Of a stretch of 64,000 bases of DNA, positions 25,388-34,382 are shown in pieces (positions within the stretch are counted from its first letter, which is position 1; each line of letters begins with the position of its first letter). The DNA is from Achromobacter animicus. GTDB lineage: Bacteria; Pseudomonadota; Gammaproteobacteria; Burkholderiales; Burkholderiaceae_B. The notes beneath the pieces are model-generated. The model searched no databases, had not been told where the DNA came from, and saw nothing but the letters and a program-made list of their open reading frames with translations. Position numbers and translations under genes: made by a program. The stretch is taken from NCBI RefSeq assembly GCF_902859585.1, contig NZ_CADIJM010000003.1, forward strand, positions 310,001 to 374,000, in the 5' to 3' direction.

Positions 25388-27850
25388 ATGCGTACGTTCA
25401 AGCGCAGGGCCGCCGCATTCCTGGCAAGCGGCCTGATCGCAGTGCTGGCGGGTTGCGCCTCGCCAGGCGGCAAGAAGGACACGATTGCCATGCCGGGGCT
25501 CTCTCAGCCCGTGGAAATCGTCAGGGACAAGCACGGCGTGTCTCACATCTACGCCAAGAACCAGGCGGACCTGTTCTTTGCCCAGGGCTTTTCGGCCGCG
25601 CGCGACCGTCTGTGGCAACTGGACCTGTGGCGCCGCCAGGGCGAAGGCAAGATGGCCGAACAGTTCGGCCCGCGCTTCATCGAGCAGGATCGCGCCGCGC
25701 GCCTCTTCCTGTACCGCGGCGACATGCAGGCGGAATTCGCCAGCTACCACCCCGAAGGTCAGGCCATCCTCACCGCATTCGCCAACGGCATCAATGCCTA
25801 CGTGAACTGGGTCAAGGCCAATCCCGACCAGCTTCCGCCGGAGTTCAAGCTGACCGGCACCGAGCCGGGCTACTGGAGTCCGGAGACGTCCCTGATCCGC
25901 ATCTACGGCCTGACGCGCAACGTCAGCGAGGAAGTGCGGATGTCCGAGCAGATCGCCGCATTGGGCCTGAACAACGTGCAGGGGCTGAGCACCTTCGAGC
26001 CGCCGTTGGCGCTGCAGGTGCCTGCCGGCCTGGACGTGCGCCAGATCAACAAGTCCGTCCTGACCACCTACCGGCTGGCGCGTGACGGCCAGAAGTTCGA
26101 GGCGGGCGACTTCCCGCGCAGCCCGCTTGCCGCGGATGAACGCGCCAAGCTGGCGAGCGCGTTGTCCGAGGGGCGGCTTGCGTCGCTGGACCCGGCCTTC
26201 GATCCGCTGGCGCCGCGCTACGAAAGCAACAACTGGACGCTGAGCGGCGAACGCACCGCCACCGGCAAGCCCATCCTGGCAGGCGACCCGCACCGGTCCA
26301 TCACGATGCCGTCGCTGCGCTACATGGTCCACCTGAATGCGCCGGGCTGGAACGTGATCGGCGCGGGCGAACCGGCATTGCCCGGGGTGTCGATGGGCCA
26401 CAACGACCGCATCGCGTTCGGCCTGACGATCTTCGCGTTCGGCGACGAGGAAGACCTGTACGTCTACGACACCAACCCCGCGAACCCCGGCGAATACCGC
26501 TACCAGGGCCGCTGGGAAAAGATGCGCCAGATCGACGAGAGCATTCCGGTGCGCGGCGCGTCGCCTGCCATGCGCAGCCTGAAGTTCACGCGTCATGGTC
26601 CGGTTATCCACGAAGACCCGGTGCGCCGCAAGGCCTACGCCCTGCGCGCCGCCTACCTGGAATTCCCGGGTACGGCCGCCTATCTGGCCAGCCTGCGCTT
26701 GAATCAGGCCCAGAACTGGAACGAGTTCGTGGCCGGCATGGAAAAGCACTACACGCCCAGCGAGAACATGGTCTACGCGGACGTGGACGGCAACATCGGC
26801 TGGTTCGGCGGCAGCATCGCGCCCATCCGTCCGCGCAACGACTGGTCCGGCATGCTGCCCGTGCCGGGCAATGGCGACTTCGAATGGCGCGGCGTGCTGC
26901 CCGGCAACGCCCTGCCCCGCGTCTTCAATCCGCCCGAAGGCTATGTCGCCACGGCCAATGAGTACAACCTGCCCGCCAACTATCCGTACAAGGACATGTC
27001 GGCGCGCACCTGGGCCGAACCCTTCCGCATCCAGCGAATCCGCGAGGTGGTGGCTGACGGCAAGGGGCTGACCGTGCAGCAGTCGCAGGACCTGCAGTTC
27101 GACAATCTGTCGATTCCTGCCCGCACGCTGGGTGGCTATGCCAAGTCGTTGAACTCGGCGGACGCGAAGGTCGGCGAAGCGCTGAGCCTGTTGAAGGACT
27201 GGGACTACCGCATGGCCACGGACTCCCGGGCCGCCACCGTCTATGCGTTCTGGCTGCCCGAGGTCGTCAAACGCGTAACCGACCTGTATGTGCCGGCAAA
27301 CGGGCGCGCGGCATTCGGCGAGCTTTCCACCCGCAAGACACTGGAAAAGCTGGCCACGCCCGATGCCGCCTTTGGTCCTCGTCCGGACCAGGGCCGCGAC
27401 GCCCTGCTGTTGCAGGCGCTGGCCGATGGCCTCACGAAGCTCACCGCGAAGATGGGGCCGGACTCGAAGCAGTGGCAGTGGGGCAAGCTGCACCACATCC
27501 AGTTCGATCACAGCCTGGCCAGCCTGCTGCCGCCCGACACCGCCAAGGCGTGGGGCACGCCGCGCTATCCGGTCGGCGGCGACAACGACACGGTGCATCG
27601 CGCGACGTTCCGCAAGAGCGACTACCGCGTGACCAGCGGCGCGTCGTACCGCCAGGTGATCGACGTGTCCGACTGGGACAACTCGCGCGTGCAGAACGTG
27701 CCGGGCCAATCGGCGGATCCGCGCAGCCCGCATTACCAGGACCTGATCAAGGGCTGGGCGACGGGCGAGTATTTCCCGATGGCCTTCAGCCGGGCCAAGG
27801 TGGATAGCCAGCGGTCGGATACGCTGACGCTGCAGCCGGCGGGCAAGTGA
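25388..27850 (+). CDS. Penicillin-acylase-family lipoprotein (Ntn hydrolase)
   Basis: An 820-residue Ntn-hydrolase precursor. It starts with a lipoprotein signal (FLASGLIAVLAGC, lipobox LAGC). The alpha segment has GVSHIYAKNQADLFFAQGFSAARDRLWQLDLWRRQGEGKMAE. Autocleavage would expose Ser280 in YESNNWTLSGERTATGKPILAGDPH, followed by the beta-chain features SMGHNDRIAFGLT and GGDNDTVH. The family hydrolyses amide bonds of penicillins, cephalosporins and, in PvdQ/QuiP relatives, N-acyl-homoserine lactones. The substrate cannot be told from sequence. A strong GGAGGAG site precedes the ATG and a factor-independent terminator follows, so the gene is probably monocistronic. Acts in the periplasm, tethered through the alpha chain. 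Confidence 0.93.
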   Translation: MRTFKRRAAAFLASGLIAVLAGCASPGGKKDTIAMPGLSQPVEIVRDKHGVSHIYAKNQADLFFAQGFSAARDRLWQLDLWRRQGEGKMAEQFGPRFIEQDRAARLFLYRGDMQAEFASYHPEGQAILTAFANGINAYVNWVKANPDQLPPEFKLTGTEPGYWSPETSLIRIYGLTRNVSEEVRMSEQIAALGLNNVQGLSTFEPPLALQVPAGLDVRQINKSVLTTYRLARDGQKFEAGDFPRSPLAADERAKLASALSEGRLASLDPAFDPLAPRYESNNWTLSGERTATGKPILAGDPHRSITMPSLRYMVHLNAPGWNVIGAGEPALPGVSMGHNDRIAFGLTIFAFGDEEDLYVYDTNPANPGEYRYQGRWEKMRQIDESIPVRGASPAMRSLKFTRHGPVIHEDPVRRKAYALRAAYLEFPGTAAYLASLRLNQAQNWNEFVAGMEKHYTPSENMVYADVDGNIGWFGGSIAPIRPRNDWSGMLPVPGNGDFEWRGVLPGNALPRVFNPPEGYVATANEYNLPANYPYKDMSARTWAEPFRIQRIREVVADGKGLTVQQSQDLQFDNLSIPARTLGGYAKSLNSADAKVGEALSLLKDWDYRMATDSRAATVYAFWLPEVVKRVTDLYVPANGRAAFGELSTRKTLEKLATPDAAFGPRPDQGRDALLLQALADGLTKLTAKMGPDSKQWQWGKLHHIQFDHSLASLLPPDTAKAWGTPRYPVGGDNDTVHRATFRKSDYRVTSGASYRQVIDVSDWDNSRVQNVPGQSADPRSPHYQDLIKGWATGEYFPMAFSRAKVDSQRSDTLTLQPAGK

Positions 27851-27870
27851 CCTGAGTTCCGGGGATGGAC

Positions 27871-27916
27871 AAGCCGGGCTGCGACTCCCTGCGAGGGAGC
27901 GCGGCCCGGCTTTTTT
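27871..27916 (+). terminator. Rho-independent terminator after the acylase gene
   Basis: AAGCCGGGC and GCCCGGCTT arms with further internal pairing (CTCCC/GGGAG), followed directly by a T-run (TTTTTT). It begins 20 bp after the acylase stop and is a textbook intrinsic terminator. Confidence 0.93.
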
Positions 27917-28020
27917 ATCGGGCTGCTCGCTTGGGTCGATGATGCGCTGGACTCAACCCGGACCTTGCACCCTTGATGTTTGTCATTTCGCGCCGCGATC
28001 CGCGGGCGGAGAATGCCCTC

Positions 28021-28464
28021 ATGACCCTCTACCCCGTGCTGCTCATCCTGCACCTGCTTGCCGCCTTCCTGTTCGTCGGCACTGTCACGTTCGAGGTGCT
28101 GTTTCTTGAACCGGTGCACCGGCGCCTGCCGTCCGACGTGCGCAAGGCGCTGGGCAGCCAGCTCGGGCCGCGCGTGCGTTCGGTGGTGCCGTGGTCGGTG
28201 GTGGTGTTGTACCTGGCGGGGTTGGGGCTGGCGTGGCAGCACCGCGGCGCCCTGTCCGCGCCGCTGGCCTCATCGTTCGGCCTGCTGCTGTCCATCAAGA
28301 TCGCGCTGGCCATCAGCGTGCTGATTCATGTGGCGACCGCGCTGGTGCTGGCCAGGCAGCGCAAGCTCACCGGCGCGCTGCAAGGGCGTCTGCACCTGAG
28401 CGTGTTCTGCCACATGCTGGCCATCGTCGTGCTGGCCAAGGCGATGTTCTACGTCACCTGGTGA
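28021..28464 (+). CDS. Small four-helix membrane protein (CopD/DUF2269-like)
   Basis: A 147-residue integral membrane protein, MTLYPVLLILHLLAAFLFVGTVTFEVLF onward, with four predicted membrane helices and a His in the first (LILHLLAAF). A helix such as IKIALAISVLIHVATALVLA and the terminal FCHMLAIVVLAKAMFYV carry further histidines, as in CopD-like or haem-binding four-helix proteins. I chose the ATG at 28021 (GGAG nine bases upstream) rather than starts near 27973 that would add a charged, unlikely N-terminus. Function unassigned. Confidence 0.75.
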   Translation: MTLYPVLLILHLLAAFLFVGTVTFEVLFLEPVHRRLPSDVRKALGSQLGPRVRSVVPWSVVVLYLAGLGLAWQHRGALSAPLASSFGLLLSIKIALAISVLIHVATALVLARQRKLTGALQGRLHLSVFCHMLAIVVLAKAMFYVTW

Positions 28465-28543
28465 CCGGGCCAAGGGCGCTAACCGCGAACAGGACGATAA
28501 CCGCGCGGATCGCGCTAACGCCCCTCCACGCGCCCCTCCCCGT

Positions 28544-29359
28544 TTACTTGCGCTTGCCCGAGGCGTCCTGCTCCACCACCATGTCCAGCACGTAGACCTT
28601 GGAGGGCGCATCGGCGGGCGGGTTCTTCCAGTCGTAGCGCTTGACGCGCAGCACGGTGCGCACGCCCTCCTGATGCTCAAACCCTTCGATCGACTGGTAC
28701 AGCGGCTGCCACTTGTCCGGCGCCGGCAGCGCGATGCCCGCGTCATTGAACTTGCGTTCGCGCACCATCAGGCACTGGTAGTGCGGAATCATCGGATGGC
28801 TGCATTCGGCGCGCTTGGCCGCCACTTCCAGGAACATGATCTGGCCCGCGCTGCCGTACAGCGTTTCCGGCGTGGGTTCACCCACGAACTTCAGCACGCT
28901 GCCGTCCTGCGTCGTGAGGTCCAGCGTCGGCTCGGCCTTGTCGCCCGACATCGTCACGCGCAGATCGCCCTTCAGGCGCTGGGCGATCTCGGCATCGAGC
29001 TGCATCAGGCTTTGTTCGCAGGCCTTCATCGTCGACGCGAGGTTCGCGATGGTCAGCACGCCGTTCTTGTACGTGTACCCGCCAAATTGCGCATTGCAGC
29101 CGCCGCGGATGTTCACGCCGTCGTCCTTGAAGGTCAGGCGCACCTGATGCTCGACACCCTTTTGCAGCGCCGCGATGGACTTGCCCGCGGCATCGGTGGC
29201 GGCGGTCAGGCGCCAGTGGTAGGCGCTCAGGCCGGCCTGAGTTTCGGCGGACATGGTGGCGGAATCAGGCATGGACGATCCTTCGCGGGGTGAGGTCGTG
29301 GGCGCGCAGGCAGACAGCAGCGCCGCGCAGACGGATGCAAGAAGGATGGTTTTTTTCAT
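28544..29359 (-). CDS. META domain plus DUF4377 lipoprotein (HslJ-like)
   Basis: A 271-residue lipoprotein. Signal MKKTILLASVCAALLSAC is followed by a META domain (about 45-155: YHWRLTAATDAAGKS, VNIRGGCNAQFGGY, ANLASTMKACEQSLMQLDAEI, the same plan as E. coli HslJ). A C-terminal DUF4377 domain follows (ECSHPMIPHYQCLMVRE, WQPLYQSIEGFEHQEGVRTVLRVKRYDW). HslJ is tied to heat shock and novobiocin resistance; the role here is unknown. AGGAA precedes the ATG at 29359. Predicted outer-membrane-anchored in the periplasm. Confidence 0.9.
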   Translation of the reverse strand: MKKTILLASVCAALLSACAPTTSPREGSSMPDSATMSAETQAGLSAYHWRLTAATDAAGKSIAALQKGVEHQVRLTFKDDGVNIRGGCNAQFGGYTYKNGVLTIANLASTMKACEQSLMQLDAEIAQRLKGDLRVTMSGDKAEPTLDLTTQDGSVLKFVGEPTPETLYGSAGQIMFLEVAAKRAECSHPMIPHYQCLMVRERKFNDAGIALPAPDKWQPLYQSIEGFEHQEGVRTVLRVKRYDWKNPPADAPSKVYVLDMVVEQDASGKRK

Positions 29360-29631
29360 GATTGGTTCCTGACGGCCGCGTGGCATTGACGAAAAGCGGG
29401 ATTCTACGTCCGTGCCGTGGACGAAATTACCGCTGCGCGGCGCAGTCCGTTTCCAAATCTTGCGGCCGTCCAGCCCAGGGCGGCGTGATCAACTCGTCCG
29501 CGCGCCGTGTGCCCCGCTTGGGAAATGTTCATCCGGCGGGCGCGGTCCAGCCCTCACGGCCAGCGCGGGCGCGATTACAGTCTGACACCTTCCCCGTCAG
29601 GCCCACGCGCGGCCGCGCAGGCCTGAACGCG

Positions 29632-30459
29632 CTACTTGGCAGCGGGATACACCGGGCTTGCCAGGCAAGCCTGCGCCCATTCGTAGTCGTCGGTATCGAA
29701 GATTTCGCCGTCGATCTTCGGCAGAGGCTTGTCGGCATAACTGAAATCGGGCGCTGCCGGCGACCGGTTCCAGTGGGTCTTGCCATTGCCGTCGTCGCAC
29801 GCCTCGTCGGCGCTGCTGAACGAGCACGACGCGATGACCTTGGGCTTGCCGTTCACCACGCTGGCCACGTACCGCTTTGTGTAGACGCCGCCGGACGCCC
29901 AATACTCGTCCACCGAGCAGACGCGGTCATTGTGCTGGTAATGGCGGGTCGCGAAGCAGGAATAGTTGTTGTAGTCGGGCGGCAGCACGTCGCACGACGA
30001 CGCAAACCCGGCAAACGGACCGCCGGTGAACTGCGCCCGGAACTTGCGCTGATCCAGCGCCCGCGCGATCAGGACCGGCGTATCAGACCCCTTGGCCTTT
30101 TCCTTGAACTGGGCGCTGCGCGCCTGGATCAGGCTGCGCGCGGCCTGCGCGGGGGTCTTGCCGTCGGGCAGGAGGTCGGGCGACTCGATCAATCTTTCCA
30201 GTGCGTTGTCGCGCGCTGCGAGCCAACGCTTCTGGCCGTCGATCAGCATGGTGCGGATCTCGGCATCGGGCGCGGCTTTCAACAGTGCGCTGTAGCTGCG
30301 ATTCAATTCCGCGTCGGCGGACACCGCGCCGCGGTCGGCGCAGATCAGCTTCTCGACGCCGGTGGATGCCTTCTTGCAATCGATGGCCAGCGCGGGCGCG
30401 GACAAGGCGAACAAGCCAGCCAGGGACAACAACCGTAGGGCGGGAATTCCAGGTTTCAT
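29632..30459 (-). CDS. Secreted protein with LprI-like domain
   Basis: A 275-residue protein with a signal peptide (LRLLSLAGLFALSAPALA). An LprI-like domain covers about residues 24-95: DCKKASTGVEKLICADRGAVSADAELNRSYSALL, then GQKRWLAARDNALERL, with the two cysteines and the QxxWLxxRD motif. LprI of Mycobacterium inhibits lysozyme, but the domain is widespread and rarely characterised. The C-terminal half has paired cysteines (SCDVLPPDYNNYSCF, ASCSFSSADEACDD) likely forming disulfides. Periplasmic; function inferred only at domain level. Confidence 0.85.
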   Translation of the reverse strand: MKPGIPALRLLSLAGLFALSAPALAIDCKKASTGVEKLICADRGAVSADAELNRSYSALLKAAPDAEIRTMLIDGQKRWLAARDNALERLIESPDLLPDGKTPAQAARSLIQARSAQFKEKAKGSDTPVLIARALDQRKFRAQFTGGPFAGFASSCDVLPPDYNNYSCFATRHYQHNDRVCSVDEYWASGGVYTKRYVASVVNGKPKVIASCSFSSADEACDDGNGKTHWNRSPAAPDFSYADKPLPKIDGEIFDTDDYEWAQACLASPVYPAAK

Positions 30460-30586
30460 CGGCTTCTTCTCGGGTTCGATGGCGGTTGAACAGCCCGCAA
30501 TTCTGGCACGAAACCGGGGACGACCCCACAAACGCACGCCGCCGATCGCCCTTCCCGTTCGCGATCGGCGGCGGCCTCAACACGCG

Positions 30587-32668
30587 CTACAGCGCCGAGG
30601 CCATCGCCAGCCGCTCCGCGTAATGCGGTATCGACAGACGCTCGATGACGGCCTGCTGCTGCGCCCCGAACACGTCGCGCTCATCCGGCGAAGCAGAAAT
30701 GTTCGGACGGTCGATGGTCAGCTTGATGGCGTTGCAGCTATCCACGAAGAACGTGCCAACCACGCGCTCGGGCGCCACGCCCAGCACCTGCGCCACATTG
30801 GCCGGGCAGAACACGTTCGAGCGCAACGCGGCCTCGTAGTCGGCGGCCGAGTTGAACACGATGTCGAACGTCAGCCGGTTGATGCCCGCGTCCTTGCTGC
30901 GGACCACCACGGCCATGTCGAGCAGCGGTTGTTCGCGCTGGGGCGCGCCTTCAGGCGGCACGTCGGCGATCAGGGACAGCGTCCGGTCGTCCAGATTGCC
31001 CTGGTAGTCCGTGATGCCGATGTCGTAGTACCGCGGCCGGCCGGATCCGCTTTCCGTCCACGCCTTGCCGTTGGCGCGGAAGTAGGTGATCGGGAACATG
31101 CGGTTCTTGATGATGTCTTCGTTCTGCAGCAGGTGGTACAGCGTCCATTCGTAGGCATCGCCGGCATCCATGTCCATCCGCGAGCCGTCGCGCGCGGCGG
31201 CCAGCGACAGCAGGCGTTGCAACTCGGCGCGATGGCGGTCGGCGAGCACACGGGGATCGCGGTCGATGGTGCGCACGAGCGCGACCGGATGGCTCGCGTC
31301 GGCCTCATGGATTTTCCAGGTGGCGGCGCGCAGCGCGTCCGGAAATTCCGCCTGAACCAGCGTGATGACCGCGTCCTTGATCATCGGGTAATTGGCCTGG
31401 AACACCGGATCGCGCGTGCCGCTGGGAACCACCGCGCCGTACTGCCCATCTTCACGCCGGAAGCTCACCAGATTGGGCGACAGCGGATAGGCAATGTTGC
31501 CGGCGGTGGCCTTGCGCCCCGCATAGCCGTAGTGGATCAAATAGTGGGTCAGCAGACTGGCCAGCGTTTCGGCCGCCTGCGGCGTCGCCGCGCACGTTTC
31601 CACGATCAGACCCAGCTCCTTTTCGCCCTCGCGCAGCGGCACGGCCTGGACGCCGTTGCGGCCATAGACCAGCACGTCGCCAGGCACACGCGGCAGGTCC
31701 GCGGGATCCAGATGAACCAGCGACACCTTGCGTTTGCCCAGCCGCCGCGCGCCTTCCAGCTTGATGCTCCACGGCCATGGCTTGCCCGCATGCACGAATT
31801 GGCTGTTGCGGATGCCGGCGGTGCGGGCGTCGCGCGCGAAGAATTCCGTGTGTTCCATCGCCAGGATGCCTTCGGGATAGAACTGCAGTTGCGGATGGCT
31901 TTCCTCGTACAGCGAATGCGCCGCAATCGAATACGGCGTGCAGCGCCGTCCAGAGTCCGGCGCCACGAAAAGCGCCGTGCCGTCGTCGTAGATTTCGGCG
32001 ATCAGGCAATCCGACGGCGAGCCCGGGTCGCAGGCCAGCGCGCCGCATTCCAGCACGTGGCCCACGTGGTACGCCAGACCCGGATCGATACCGCGGCGGA
32101 TCATGTCGGACGCGAACAGTGCAATGTCGCACGAGCGGCCTGCCAGCACGTACTTCGCGCCGCTTTCCAGCGCCGTGATGAGCGGATGCACGCCCATCTG
32201 ACCCACGATGGTGCTCTCTTCGAGCGCCGCTGCATCCAGCTCCGGCCCGGCGCCCGTAGGCCGAAGCGCACCCGCGCGGAATTCGCGGATCACGCTGGCC
32301 GGGTCCAGTTCAGACCGGATGACCGCCACGGCGCGGTCCTTCACGCCCAGCTCGTCAAACACTTCCTTGGCGACGTCGATCATCCAGTCCAGGTTGCGGT
32401 TGCCGCCCGCCATGCCGCAGCTTCCCAGGATGACCGGACCCTCGATGCGTTCGCCCGCCTCGACCATGTGGCGAAAGTCCGCCTTCACGGCCTCGCGTTC
32501 GAAGTATTCGGTTCCCGTGCCCAGGTAATAGGGGCCGGCGTCCATCGATCCAGCATCCGAGATCACGGCGTCGATCCGCCCTTCCAGCGCCTTTTGCAGC
32601 GATTCACGGGGAAATCCATATCCCAACGCGCCGCACGCGGACACCACGCGATAAACCAGCTTTGCCAT
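30587..32668 (-). CDS. AtuA-like (DUF1446) protein fused to a DUF4387 domain
   Basis: A 693-residue protein. The N-terminal part of about 460 residues matches the AtuA/DUF1446 family (ESLQKALEGRIDAVISDAGSMDAGPYYLG, VILGSCGMAGGNRNLDWM, YVLAGRSCDIALFASDMIRRGIDPG). A C-terminal DUF4387-type segment follows (about 590-690: VVVRSKDAGINRLTFDIVFNSAADYEAALRSN). AtuA is part of acyclic terpene use in Pseudomonas, but its reaction is not known. The two parts are often separate genes, so this is a fusion. The start codons GTG, ATG, ATG are contiguous; GGAGAG spacing favours the ATG at 32668. A LysR regulator gene lies 135 bp upstream on the same strand. Confidence 0.88.
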   Translation of the reverse strand: MAKLVYRVVSACGALGYGFPRESLQKALEGRIDAVISDAGSMDAGPYYLGTGTEYFEREAVKADFRHMVEAGERIEGPVILGSCGMAGGNRNLDWMIDVAKEVFDELGVKDRAVAVIRSELDPASVIREFRAGALRPTGAGPELDAAALEESTIVGQMGVHPLITALESGAKYVLAGRSCDIALFASDMIRRGIDPGLAYHVGHVLECGALACDPGSPSDCLIAEIYDDGTALFVAPDSGRRCTPYSIAAHSLYEESHPQLQFYPEGILAMEHTEFFARDARTAGIRNSQFVHAGKPWPWSIKLEGARRLGKRKVSLVHLDPADLPRVPGDVLVYGRNGVQAVPLREGEKELGLIVETCAATPQAAETLASLLTHYLIHYGYAGRKATAGNIAYPLSPNLVSFRREDGQYGAVVPSGTRDPVFQANYPMIKDAVITLVQAEFPDALRAATWKIHEADASHPVALVRTIDRDPRVLADRHRAELQRLLSLAAARDGSRMDMDAGDAYEWTLYHLLQNEDIIKNRMFPITYFRANGKAWTESGSGRPRYYDIGITDYQGNLDDRTLSLIADVPPEGAPQREQPLLDMAVVVRSKDAGINRLTFDIVFNSAADYEAALRSNVFCPANVAQVLGVAPERVVGTFFVDSCNAIKLTIDRPNISASPDERDVFGAQQQAVIERLSIPHYAERLAMASAL

Positions 32669-32803
32669 CATCACTCTCCAGTTCTGCAGGCCGCAGACAT
32701 TGCGGTTGCTGCATGAGCGTGAAGATTGCGCCTGCCGGCGAAGCTGGAAAAATACTATGTCGATATGCGGGTATCGGCCGCGGATATGGCCTTTAGCGGC
32801 GCG

Positions 32804-33730
32804 TCAGGAAGGCAGCGGCTCCGCGCCGGCCAGTCCTTTTTCCTGCACCTGCTGCATCACGAACTCGCTGAGCAGCGTGCGCACCGCCTCGGCGGGCGGC
32901 GCCAGCGGCACGTCGCTGGACGCGATGACTGCCGCCGTCAGATAGACGGGCGGCTCGATCAGCACGGCGGACACCATCGCGTTTCCCGGCTGCCCCGAAA
33001 AATCGCCCAGCGGCAGGATGGTATGGCCGATGCCCGCCTGCACCGCCGACAGCATGCCGGAAAAGACCTCGGTTTCCGCCACCACCTGCGGCGCGATGCC
33101 GGCCTCGGCAAACAGCCGGTCCAGCAGATTGCGTGTCATGTTGGGATGCGCGGGCAGGATGAGCGGCATGTCCGCCAGTTGCTCGAAGCGCATGGCGGAC
33201 GGCCGGCGCCCGGGCTTGCGCGGGCTGATCACGAAAAGACGTTGCCGGAACAGCGCTTGGCGCGCAAAACCCGTGGTCGGTTCGTCCTCGAACACCAGCG
33301 CCAGATCCAGCGAGCTGTCGCGGATGCGGGCGCCCAGCTGGCCGCTGGCATCGCTGCTGAAACGCAGGCTGATCTTGGGCAGCGCCGCCCGGCATTTTTC
33401 CATCAGTTCGCCCGCCAGAAACGACGCCAGCGTCGACGACATGCCGATGCGCACGACGCCCTGGATGTCGCCGCTGAGCGAGCGCACGATCTGCGGAATG
33501 CGCTCCATGCGGCTCAGGATGGATGCGGCTTCCGTGTAGAGCGCGGCGCCCGCGGCCGTGGGACGCGCGCCCCGCGCACTGCGATGCAGCAGCGTCACGC
33601 CCAGCTCTTCTTCCAATGCCGCGATCTGCTGGCTGAGCGCCGGCTGCGCCACCGGAATGAGCGCCGCCGCGCGGGAAAAACTGCCCGCCTCGACGATCTT
33701 CACGAAGTACCGGAGATGGCGCAGTTGCAC
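32804..33730 (-). CDS. LysR-family regulator (NAC/CynR-like)
   Basis: A 308-residue LysR regulator starting with GTG (MQLRHLRYFVKIVEAGSFSRAAALIPVAQPALSQQIAALEEELG). A ribosome site GGAG is nine bases upstream. The effector domain begins near residue 92 (GVVRIGMSSTLASFLAGELM) and includes AETEVFSGMLSAVQAGIGHTILPLG, the loop typical of NAC-type members. It lies between the VOC gene (13 bp upstream) and the AtuA-like gene, all on one strand, so it probably regulates the latter. Confidence 0.92.
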   Translation of the reverse strand: MQLRHLRYFVKIVEAGSFSRAAALIPVAQPALSQQIAALEEELGVTLLHRSARGARPTAAGAALYTEAASILSRMERIPQIVRSLSGDIQGVVRIGMSSTLASFLAGELMEKCRAALPKISLRFSSDASGQLGARIRDSSLDLALVFEDEPTTGFARQALFRQRLFVISPRKPGRRPSAMRFEQLADMPLILPAHPNMTRNLLDRLFAEAGIAPQVVAETEVFSGMLSAVQAGIGHTILPLGDFSGQPGNAMVSAVLIEPPVYLTAAVIASSDVPLAPPAEAVRTLLSEFVMQQVQEKGLAGAEPLPS

Positions 33731-33743
33731 GGAAACGCTCCGG

Positions 33744-34172
33744 TCAGAACGTCACCTTGACTGACGGCGCGCTGCGCCGGGCTTCGCCATGAAACACGGC
33801 TTCGATGTTGTTGCCGTCCGGATCCAAAACGAAGGCGCCGTAGTAGCCGGGATGGTATTCGCGGAATCCCGGCGCGCCGTTGTCCTTGCCGCCGTGAGCC
33901 AGCGCCGCTTTGTAAAACGCGTCGACCATCGCCTGATCTCGCGCCTGGAACGCCAGATGGTGGCGTCCCGTCAACTGGCCCAGCGCGGCCTGGCTGTCAG
34001 CCGACGAGACAAAGAGCTCGTCCGCCCAGAAGTAGTCGTCGGCCGTGCCGCCCATCGGCACCTCCAGGGCATCGAACACCGCCTGGTAGAAGCGCTGACT
34101 GGCCGGCAGATCGCGCACGACAAGCTGGATGTGATCGATCAGACGACCGCGATGGATCTCGTTGGTCTGCAT
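33744..34172 (-). CDS. VOC (glyoxalase/extradiol dioxygenase) superfamily protein
   Basis: A 142-residue single-domain VOC protein. Three candidate metal ligands sit where the superfamily has them: His in LIDHIQLVVRDL (near 14), His in GRHHLAFQAR (near 71) and Glu in GNNIEAVFHG (near 125). AAGGAGATGTC precedes the ATG at 34172. The reaction cannot be told; it could isomerise, cleave or detoxify a small substrate of the adjacent AtuA-like pathway. Cytoplasmic. Confidence 0.88.
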   Translation of the reverse strand: MQTNEIHRGRLIDHIQLVVRDLPASQRFYQAVFDALEVPMGGTADDYFWADELFVSSADSQAALGQLTGRHHLAFQARDQAMVDAFYKAALAHGGKDNGAPGFREYHPGYYGAFVLDPDGNNIEAVFHGEARRSAPSVKVTF

Positions 34173-34301
34173 GACATCTCCTTCCTGGTGGGGATCGGTC
34201 GACTATAGCGCCATCCGCTGCAGGCGATATGGGTGCTCGGTCAAACGGATACCACCGGGATGCATTGCCGGCTTGCGCATTCAGTCAGCCCGTCAATGAC
34301 A

Positions 34302-34335
34302 AGGCCCGCATTGCCGTGTGGGGCAATGCGGGCCT
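34302..34335 (-). terminator. 14-bp hairpin downstream of the nitroreductase
   Basis: AGGCCCGCATTGCC pairs perfectly with GGCAATGCGGGCCT around a 6-base loop. It lies 48 bp downstream of the nitroreductase stop on the reverse strand and ahead of the VOC gene. On that strand it is followed by TTGTCATT, only weakly T-rich, so the terminator call rests mainly on stem strength and position. Confidence 0.7.
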
Positions 34336-34382
34336 GAATACCGCGGTCATGCGGGGCGTGCGCGGCACGCCCCCGGATTCGA

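Noticed and set aside
25298-27733. An 811-codon reverse open frame opposite the acylase
   Set aside because: Antisense to a full-length penicillin acylase; its translation is an Arg/His/Val-rich shadow with no motif.
30362-32716. A 784-codon forward open frame opposite the AtuA-like gene
   Set aside because: Complementary to the coding strand of a well-supported protein; the composition is non-protein-like.
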